Source: Chara braunii
Lineage: Eukaryota; Streptophyta; Charophyceae; Charales; Characeae
Assembly: GCA_003427395.1 (NCBI GenBank)
Contig: BFEA01000779.1
Span: 56,341-83,197 of the forward strand
Direction of reading: 5' to 3'
DNA length: 26,857 nucleotides
Shown: positions 20,196 through 26,857 of the stretch, piece after piece
Layout: each line of letters begins with the position of its first letter
How positions within the stretch are numbered: position 1 is the first letter of the stretch
Translations under genes and position numbers: made by a program
The notes under the pieces: model-generated
The model's input: the letters and a program-made list of their open reading frames with translations, nothing else
Databases searched by the model: none
Told to the model about the DNA's origin: nothing

Positions 20196-20990
20196 AGAAG
20201 ACACTTACAGGCATGCATTTCAGGTCGACTCCACCCAACTCCACTGCCCAATCAGTTACCCCGAATTACTTTTCTCGTCACGAAAAGTATCTACCATCCT
20301 CGGAAAGGAGGGCGCTATGAAGGTGCAGAGCCGAAAGCGAGAGCAAATTCACCATGAGGCCTATCTTTGAAAAAAAAACCTACTTCAGGCACGCATTAGG
20401 GGTCAACTCCACAGCACTCCACTGGCCACTCAGTGACAGTGACTACGACTTGCTATTCATGCCATGAAACCCTCAGAAAGGAGGGCGTTTAGCCTATGAG
20501 GTTACAATGCAGCAGACGAGAGTATATTCACCACGTGCGGTCTTTGAAAAAAGTTCAGAATTGGTGCAGCTTTTCTGAATTTGAGCCTATCTCGTGGGGT
20601 TCTTCATTGAATAGGCTAGTAATTGATCACGATCCTATTTTCAGACAAAACAGGGTAAGAGTCCCGGTATCTCAAAGTCTCTCAAAGTTTTTCTGTATAT
20701 GTTCTCAAACATGTTTCATGTTTCAAATGGGACTCTGGGCCCGGTTCCCAGCACGTGCAGCTCCCCACGAATAGATTGGAGCATTGTTCACCCCCCCCCA
20801 AAAAAAACAAAAAAAGACACACGTCAGGCATACCTTCAGGGTCAATTCCGCCCAACTCCACTGACCAGTTACTATTCTGGCCATGAAAAGCATCTGCCCC
20901 CCTCAGAAAGGAGGCCGCTATGGAGGTACAATGCGGAACAGGAGAGCAGAATTGCCACGTGTCGGGTGCTCTTTCCACGTCACTGACGTC
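20196..20990. repeat. 176-bp direct repeat in three copies (A, B, C)
   Basis: Copies are at about 20196-20371, 20372-20548 and 20811-20990. All share CAGGCA-GCATT, GGGTCAACTCC, CAACTCCACTG, a CCATGAAA stretch, CTCAGAAAGGAGG and GCTATG-AGGT. A and B are tandem at 176-bp spacing. C is displaced by an insertion of about 260 bp (20551-20810). The element-end motif at 20736-20783 lies in that insertion. B and C keep CACGTG (20532-20537, 20956-20961). Confidence 0.75.
20736..20783 (+). repeat. Terminal repeat copy 4
   Basis: CTGGGCCCGGTTCCCAGCAC, then GTGCAGCTCCCCACGAATAG, then ATTGGAGC matches the 9374/10429/11624 family with two differences in its 20-mer core. The upstream CAAATGGGAC also matches. 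A shorter piece (GGGCCCGGTTCCCAGCA) occurs at about 22188-22202. No inverted partner of comparable quality is visible nearby; a degraded one may be GAGCCTATCTCGTGGGG near 20582. Confidence 0.6.
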
Positions 20991-21010
20991 AGCCTGTGAC
21001 GTGGCGTCAC
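20954..21010. promoter_or_regulatory. Cluster of ACGT-core motifs
   Basis: Four bZIP-type ACGT motifs lie in under 60 bp: CACGTG (20956-20961), CCACGTCA (20975-20982), TGACGTCA (20984-20991) and TGACGTGG (20997-21004). CCACGTCAC/GTGACGTGG (20975-20983/20996-21004) is a perfect 9-bp stem that places TGACGTCA in the loop. GTGACG/CGTCAC at 20996-21010 gives a competing 6-bp stem. No gene start follows closely, so a promoter function is unproven. Confidence 0.5.
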
Positions 21011-21268
21011 CCAGAACCTTGAATTACCATGTGCATGCGTTAGGCGCGAAAAGTAACACAATTACTAGATGTAATTGATTATATCTGCTTTTTGAGTAGT
21101 CTAGAACCTTACCTAGTAAATAATCAATTGACTCCTTTTCAGGCATCCGTCTTCTTATCATTACTTTCACGTTCTGCTATCACTCGATTTTGTTGACGTG
21201 GATTGGTGAGCTTCACTCTGCAGGGGCCTCTTCATGGAAGGTGTAGAGGCATCCGTATACAGTGTGAC

Positions 21269-21533
21269 GCAGATTGGGGGAGTGGGTTACCCTAAATCGT
21301 GAGGAGGCGGGTGGGTTTGTGGGGCCTCGGCCCCTGCCGCATGGGTGGTAGGGTAATTCTACTGGCGTGCAACAACAGCATCATCATCATGATGGGAGTT
21401 GCTGTTTTTGGTGAATCGTGCGTACTAAGGAGTTAATTGGTGGTGCAATCCGCTCTGAATCGCGAGGAGGTGGGGGGTGGGTTTTGCGGGGTCTGTAGGC
21501 ACAGTCCCCTGCCGCGCAGGTGGCAGGGCAGTT
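21269..21533 (+). repeat. Two copies of a GC-rich dispersed repeat
   Basis: Copies at 21269-21356 and 21447-21533 share CTAAATCG/CTGAATCG, GAGGAGG, GGTGGGTTT, GGGGCC/GGGGTC, CCCCTGCCGC and GGTGG-AGGG. A third copy is at 11461-11540, over 9 kb away. They do not form an inverted pair and contain no ORF. Confidence 0.6.
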
Positions 21534-21869
21534 TGCAAGTTTTGCAGGGTTGGCTACAGTTGCGGATGAATAGGGGACCGTTTCTGTTTTCCTTTTTTTC
21601 CTTCTTCTTTTTTCTTCTCTTTTTTCTCTATATTATTCTGGTTCGGCTTTATGAGTAGGCCCTGTGAGTATGGTGTTGTTTTTCTGGGGTGTTTAAATGG
21701 ACCCCGCATGTGTATAACTGCGTCTGGTTCCTTGTACGTACAGTAATCGCACATGAAGCATCCAACTTTCAATATTGATTTTCGAGGGCTTTAGTCCGTA
21801 TTTTTAGCAGCTGTATTTGGGCTGTCTTTGGTAGCACTGTCGGTCGAACGCTTGTCTACAGTCTTCCCC
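21534..21869. other. Unassigned, T-rich then mixed sequence
   Basis: A C/T-rich tract lies at 21580-21635. There is no supported gene. Confidence 0.3.
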
Positions 21870-21952
21870 CGAATACAACGCACGGTCATTATAGCTGTAT
21901 TTGAGGCATATTTCAGTCTAGATACAGCTATAATGACCGTACGTTGTATTCG
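21870..21952. repeat. 31-bp near-perfect inverted repeat
   Basis: Arms 21870-21900 and 21922-21952 are complementary with one mismatch and a 21-nt spacer; the core is CGAATACAACG...CGGTCATTATAGCTGTAT. Outside the arms a GGTCGAA-G-TTGTC phrase occurs as a direct repeat (about 21842 and 21952). This would be a stable hairpin and may be a small MITE. Confidence 0.8.
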
Positions 21953-22038
21953 GTCGAAGGGTTGTCCAGGGTTGCAACTGCGACTTCCTCTCTGTTGCTT
22001 AGTACAGCTCAGTAGGATAGGATTACCGGCGGGATCCT

Positions 22039-22260
22039 GTTTTTTTTTTTTTTTTTTTGTTCCTGTATTGGTCCTGCTCTTTGTATTGCCCTGATGGGAT
22101 GAGGTTTGGTTCTGTTCCTGCAGACTAGGCCTGGCCGGAGTAGCCGGGAGCAAGCCCGGGGCTGTGAAAATTTGTAAGGGACCCTGGGCCCGGTTCCCAG
22201 CAATTTTGTAAAAAACGTAAGAAGGTTTTGTTGAAAAAAAAAAGAAAAAAAGAAAAAAAG
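22039..22260. repeat. Poly-T tract, partial terminal repeat, poly-A-rich segment
   Basis: About 19 T end at 22058. The partial terminal-repeat motif follows at 22188-22202, then an A-rich stretch at 22227-22262. No coding content. Confidence 0.6.
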
Positions 22261-22282
22261 AAAGCAGCTTACATGAAGAGCC

Positions 22283-22863
22283 CTGGGGCCTGGACCCATT
22301 AGCGAAGTATTCTACCACTTCGTTCAGGATTTCGATCACGTGTGGCTTCGAGTGACACAGTACGGCCGTCGAATAGATCGGATCTCGACGGCCTGGTAGT
22401 TTCGGATCGGGGACTGTAAAGATGCCCACCTCCCGTCCAATGAGATGCATAGAAACAAGTCTGGATCTTATGGACTCGAAAGGGGGGGGGGTGATTTCGG
22501 GACTTCGTTTTCAGATATCGTGGTGGATCTGACAGGAACGCTTCGGCATCTGTCGGATGGCCTGTTTGAGGCATCATGACATACATGGTGATGAATGTAT
22601 CCCCATACCCATTACTTGTTCATCCTCGTGGCTGTGTTCGTGGACACATTTTATTGCCACGGTACATCACTATGAAGACTTATGTGAAGGACCCATGAAT
22701 TCGGGTGCACAGCTGTTCTTCATAGTTTTATGTGCTATTGCAATTCATTTTAAATCAGAAAACGATCCATTCATGCAAATAAAAAATCACTTTGTATTTT
22801 CCAAAACAACATGAAATTGCGTCACACGTCGTACAATACTTCGCTAGTGGGTCCAGGCCCCTG
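22283..22863. mobile_element. hAT-like non-autonomous element 1
   Basis: The terminal inverted repeats are 22283-22310 and 22837-22863. From the outside both read C(A/T)GGGGCCTGGACCCA, then (T/C)TAGCGAAGTAT, with two mismatches in about 28. The CAGGG start suits hAT superfamily ends. There is no transposase ORF. I could not find an 8-bp target-site duplication. The right end coincides with the left end of element 2. Confidence 0.72.
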
Positions 22864-23476
22864 GGGCGAGGTCCCACTAGCAACGGGATAGGATAGAAAC
22901 GAGTTTGTGGGGCAGTTGAGTGACCCAAATCCTGCCGTGCACTACTGGTGATCCCACCGTCAGTATTTTACATGTATTACCTGAAAAAATAAGGAGATCT
23001 TCGTTCCCCTCCTCCTCTCCTTAACACTGGGCATGCCCGTGCAAAGNCAGCTTCCCACCAGAATCTTTTCAATCGGTTGGGNCTGTGGCCAACCCCAAAC
23101 GAGGTTGGGGTCGGCCTTAGCCCACTGGATAGAAGATTTTCAGCATTTTACTTGCTGTTGTGCAATTATCTCATTGGGTGGAGCCCTCCTTCAATCACGG
23201 AGTATATGGAGGGTGTCAGGATCAGTGCTGTCAGAAGTCGAGTTTATTCCAGAAAATGTGGCGGTTACTTTGTTCACTGTTTTTGCAACCACCACCATCA
23301 GATCATTTGTGATCTGATGGCTGAGAAGCACACTGCTGTGATTTCCGGTGGGAGGTCTCTGTTTCTTCTTTTTTTTTTGGCCTTTTTCCTAATTTCTCAG
23401 CCCAGAAATTCGTAATGAACTTGTCACACTGGATCGGGCACACTCCTATCCGACTGCTAATGGGACCTCGCCCCTG
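22861..23476. mobile_element. hAT-like non-autonomous element 2
   Basis: Terminal inverted repeats 22861-22893 and 23444-23476 read, from outside, C(A/T)GGGGCGAGGTCCCA, then (C/T)TAGCA, four variable bases and GATAGGA. They are related to the ends of element 1 but distinct (GCGAGGT in place of GCCTGGA). There is no transposase ORF. Two ambiguous bases (23046, 23082) lie inside. No target-site duplication was found. Confidence 0.72.
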
Positions 23477-24189
23477 CAGCTGACAATCTTGGGACCCATG
23501 AAATACATGAGCTTTTTATTTTTCCCTCATTGACAAGTCTTTTTTATTTGATTGCCTGGGGTCGAAGGCTAGAGGCCTCGCGGCCCCTGCTTTTCCCAAC
23601 TGTTTCTGTTGCATTGTTCCCTTGGGCACCGGGCCCGCAATAATAATTAAAAAAAAGAAAGAGAGAATCTCCATCCAAAACCTATGTTTTTTTGTTTTTT
23701 TTTTGGAAATCCTCATATTACCCAATTCGAAATACGGGGCCAGGACCAAAAAAAATAAAGAAATAAAAAAATAAGCGGCCTGGGTCCCCACAATTCAACC
23801 CGGTACGTTAAGCTAAGCTGGCTGATGCTGCCAGTATCCTACCGGGTCCTATGTTCTTCCCAGACATGCCTAGTCTTAGGGTTTTTTTTTTTTTTTTTTT
23901 TTTTCCAATACAAAACGACATGTCATTTGTTTTATCACAGGGCCCAGTGGCCAAGGCAAACCCTCAGACAAGTTTTAATTCTCCGGAAAGGAAATTAATT
24001 ATCAAGAAGTGCCACTGGGTGGTTGCCAATCCTGTCTTTCAGACGGGAGGTCCCTTCCTCGTCTGGCGCTGCTGATGGTGCGACACAGAGGATGGCTCTG
24101 CTAGCGTTACTTCAACCTAGTTGTTGTTTTGTTTTGCTTTTTTTTTCAATCCCAGCTACTTGGGTTTCACCAAAAGACTTGTCAAATAA
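23477..24189. other. Simple-sequence-rich spacer
   Basis: Contains A- and T-runs, including 23 T at 23882-23904. There are two small inverted repeats: ACCCGGTA/TACCGGGT at 23798-23805/23840-23847 and CCCAGTGGC/GCCACTGGG at 23943-23951/24011-24019. No gene can be supported. Confidence 0.45.
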
Positions 24190-24890
24190 AAATAATAATA
24201 AAAAGGCCACGCTGCGCGCCCAACAATACTATAACGATGAAGCTCGAATTAACATCCCCGCTAGATTGGGAGGGGACGCGCATCATTGGTTCAACACTTA
24301 CGTTTGGGTAGATCTCCCAACTTTTGAACGAGATTTCCTGAACCGATTTGGCTACATTCACCCGGAACAAGCCTTGTTCATGATTAAAGATCGAGTACAA
24401 AAGCCACTCGAATCTGTCACGGAATATCGAAACCAATTTTATAGGATGTTTGTTAAAACCGAACGAGGAGAACAAGTCGGGAGGGATCTATTCATCGATG
24501 GGCTTCGCAGTAGGACCATGAGGGCGAGGTTGCGATTGCGATCAATCATACTCTGCAGCAGATTGTGTCTGCGGCAGAAGAAATGGAGCAAAAATTCGCC
24601 GCCAGTTTTCTAGAAGGGGAAGATTATCCTAGAGAGGGAGACTCCTCGGAGCTAGTTAGAGCAAGGATCAAGCTGGCCGCGCTTCAAAATAAATTCGAAA
24701 ACATGGGTTTCGCCTCTGGTCCCGTCACCTATTAGAACATATCGTAACCAAAAAAGTCGGAGCCGATGCAACCTCGGGATTGCCCATGCCAGCGATGGCT
24801 GCTACTGTACTTCTCGTACCCGTTTTTGCACCCCCTCCTGATACGACGAGCAGAGTCGGTAAGCCAAACGCGATGCTAGAGGTGACCTAG
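24190..24890 (+). pseudogene. Ty3/gypsy gag fragment
   Basis: Gag forms the virus-like particle in intact elements. A retrotransposon-gag domain is recognisable from about 24230: ARLGGDAHHWFNTY, PTFERDFLNRFGYIHPEQ, and SVTEYRNQFYRMF. The frame slips by one base at about 24525. It then continues (a VAIAINHTLQQIVSAAEEME stretch and LVRARIKLAALQNKFENMGF) until TAG at 24733-24735. A third frame takes over after about 24891. The N terminus is missing: A-rich simple sequence precedes 24205, so the Met at 24023 is probably not the natural start. Confidence 0.85.
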
Positions 24891-26434
24891 ACTTTAGTCA
24901 ACCTAATACAAGAAAGCAAGAAGGAACAACGAGAATTTAACGCTCGGATGGAATCCTTGATGCGATCGATGCGTCCCATTGCTGTCAGAGCTGCCCCCGT
25001 GACACAAGGCATTGCCACCACTCAACCAGTGGGAGGGATGGCAGCCAATCTGAGTGTCTGCTACACATGTCATCAGCCAGGCCATATCGTCCGGGACTGT
25101 CCACACCGGCCTGCGCAAGCTCGAGTCGGGGTTGCTCCTGTGGCCGCTGCGCCGGTGGCCAATGGTCCACGAAGGGTAGGAACAATGCTTGAAGAGATAG
25201 AAGGAGGGGGAAGCACGATAGCTACTACCGAGGAAGCAGCGGAACTTATCCCGCTCGATCAATATATCGCCTTAGGATATCCGGGGCTAGGAATGATCAG
25301 AACCATCCGACTGGCGGACGAGCGAAAGGAAGTAGCCGAATGGAGACCTTCCCCAAACGAAATGGAGTCAGGCGGTCCTACCTTCATAACAGGAGAAATC
25401 GACGTTTTGAACATTGTCCGGGCCTTAGACCACCGGATTCCATTGCCGATTGGCCATTTGCTGTCTATCTCAGAACAAGCTCACGAACGCATGTTGCAGC
25501 ATTGCAAGGCGAGCAGAAAGCGGTTCGCTCTCAATAAACTGACAACGACGAAGGGGAAAGCCCCCGCTCCCGATGACAAGCTCGAAAAACCCAGCACGTC
25601 AGACCCAATACGGTTGGGACTAAAACAAAAAAATGATCATTTCTTATGCATCAAAGTCATTCTGTGGAAATCCGCGGAATGCGACATCAAAGTATGGGGA
25701 GTCCCGTACAATGCTGTCATCGATTCAGGAGCAGCTTTTTTGGCCATATCACCGAGGGTTGTGGAAAAGGGAGGGCGACAGAAAGATGTGATCACACTAA
25801 CCGAGAAAGACCATCTCGTCTCGACGAATGAAGAGAAGATAAAGGCAGTGGGAAGAATGACGAATCTCGCTTTTCGGTTGGGAAAGATTCATGCTTTAGG
25901 GGATGCGGTAGTATTGGATGTCAGTACCTATGATGTACTTCTGGGATTACAGGCGCTCGTCGTGCTACGGGTCAATCTGGACTTCGAACGACGATCGATA
26001 ATCCTACGGAGTATGAGTGCGAAACCGTGTGTTATCCCAATGCGCCTAACTCTGCGAACCATGATGCCCACAACTCAGAAAGTTTCTCCGACCCCCGGAG
26101 TCGCTCTCCGAGTAATCACCTTGAAACAACCAACTCGGAAAGTTGAGCAAGAGGACGAGGAACATAGTTCCTCAAGCGAATCCGATGACGAAAATGAAGC
26201 TGATCTCGATACGACTCGACAACTGTTTCACTATCCAATCCAATGTAGGACTTCCAAAACATTCGTCCTTATGGAAAGAAACCTGCAACGAACTCGGGCT
26301 TTAATTTTTGGAGAACCTCTCGTACAAGTATCCCGGATGGTCGACTCTTTGGAACCCCCTCGAACTCTGTATGAAGCTACACCCCACTTATTTCGAGATA
26401 CCGAGAGAAGAAGGCGTTTTGCGACATTACAGGG
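24891..26434 (+). CDS. Ty3/gypsy gag C-terminus with CCHC knuckle and aspartic protease
   Basis: This is a long open frame; the first Met is at 24948. From that Met, residues 38-51 are a CCHC knuckle (CYTCHQPGHIVRDC, C-x2-C-x4-H-x4-C) that binds element RNA. Residues 256-268 contain the protease active site (AVIDSGAAFLAIS), followed by the second conserved protease block DVLLGLQAL at 329-337 and VNLDFERRSIIL. An acidic, Ser-rich segment comes after (QEDEEHSSSSESDDENEADL). The same frame runs on to a stop at 26484-26486, but its last ~17 codons are probably out of the ancestral frame. Homologous-looking protein continues in another frame from 26435. It belongs to the plus-strand element and is unlikely to give a working polyprotein. 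Confidence 0.82.
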
Positions 26435-26524
26435 CTGCCTCGTTCCTTACCGTCACCCGATAAGGAGGTGCGATTATTACGCTTAGGGGTCGAAAGTGAA
26501 GCTTTGGAACCCCCTGAGCGCTAT
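26435..26524 (+). pseudogene. Start of pol after a frameshift, then truncated
   Basis: The second frame reads LPRSLPSPDKEVRLLRLGVE and then a SEALEPPERYV stretch, echoing the style and the EPP phrase of the preceding ORF. It then runs into GC-rich simple sequence with no RT motif. The element is therefore truncated near 26525. Confidence 0.5.
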
Positions 26525-26857
26525 GTTGCACGCTGGCCGCGGCCGGGTTCGGCCCAGGCCGGGAACCCCCCGGCCGTGGCCGGTCCGACCGAGTTTTTTC
26601 GGCCGAGGCCGCCGCCGATCGGGGAGGGGGTTTGGGGGGCGGGGAACGGGGAACGGGGAACGGGTTTCGAGTCGTGGGGAGGTCCCCTACCTCCTCGCAA
26701 AAAAAAAACACAAAAACTTCAAAAACGGGGGGGGTGGATTTCGATGAGTACCAAAAAAAAATAAATAAATAGAAAAAAAAAATTCATTGATTGACTGTTT
26801 TTTTTTTTATTGATTGATTGATTGATTGGTGGGGGAGCGGTCCTCCCTCCACTCCAC
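26525..26857. repeat. GC-rich, G-run and simple-sequence tail
   Basis: CGG/GGCC-rich DNA (26530-26620) is followed by G-runs and about 3.5 copies of CGGGGAA (26640-26664). A- and T-runs and (ATTG)n near 26808-26828 complete the stretch. No gene. Confidence 0.8.

Noticed and set aside
22275-22871. 8-bp target-site duplication around hAT-like element 1
   Set aside because: The flanking octamers (GAAGAGCC and GGGCGAGG) do not match, so superfamily assignment rests on terminal sequence only.
24023-24190. Natural gag N terminus at the Met at 24023
   Set aside because: The first ~55 codons come from poly-T/poly-A-rich spacer with no gag similarity; the true start appears to be lost.
26640-26664. 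Telomere-like repeat
   Set aside because: The unit is CGGGGAA, not TTTAGGG or a known variant, and there are only about 3.5 copies.

Overview
This window looks like a repeat-dominated stretch of a nuclear genome from the green lineage. The content is remnants of Ty3/gypsy LTR retrotransposons, an L1/Tx1-type LINE, several short inverted-repeat (MITE-like) elements, satellite-like direct repeats, microsatellites and long poly-A/T tracts. There are no operons, no Shine-Dalgarno-spaced genes, and no tRNA, rRNA or CRISPR that I can see. Isolated single n calls (657, 23046, 23082) point to a draft assembly. The protein flavour fits a large streptophyte genome; a Chara-like charophyte is my best guess, but this is inference only. 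I find no intact host gene that I can defend.

Layout. 1-2250: a diverged 125-bp direct repeat resembling LTR sequence, then unassigned DNA with a run of small perfect hairpins (1179-1427). 2258-6118: a broken Ty3/gypsy pol on the minus strand, reading right to left: reverse transcriptase with YMDD, RNase H, a (GA)n tract, a PHD-finger-like zinc module, the H2C2 zinc finger, the integrase core (D, D, E visible), the integrase C-terminal GPY/F-like domain, and a further ORF of unknown function. 6140-9370: no recognisable gene. 9374-11678: a segment bracketed by inverted ~55-bp ends and containing a hairpin MITE, a fold-back element, a compound microsatellite and a third copy of the end sequence. 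About 11700-18655: a degenerate LINE on the minus strand with an unusually long ORF1 region and an ORF2 (endonuclease, reverse transcriptase, zf-RVT) whose catalytic RT centre is deleted. 19460-21010: two families of direct repeats carrying G-box/ACGT motifs. One is interrupted by a 282-bp MITE with a clean target-site duplication. 21270-23480: further repeats, a 31-bp inverted repeat, and two related hAT-like non-autonomous elements that abut end to end. 24190-26520: a plus-strand Ty3/gypsy gag-protease remnant with a CCHC knuckle and a DSGA protease motif, broken by frameshifts and a stop. 26520-26857: GC-rich, G-quadruplex-prone and simple-sequence DNA.

The most unusual item is the PHD-finger-like module lying between RNase H and the integrase zinc finger of the minus-strand Ty3/gypsy remnant. 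The best-supported single insertion is the 282-bp MITE, because a neighbouring repeat unit preserves the uninterrupted site.
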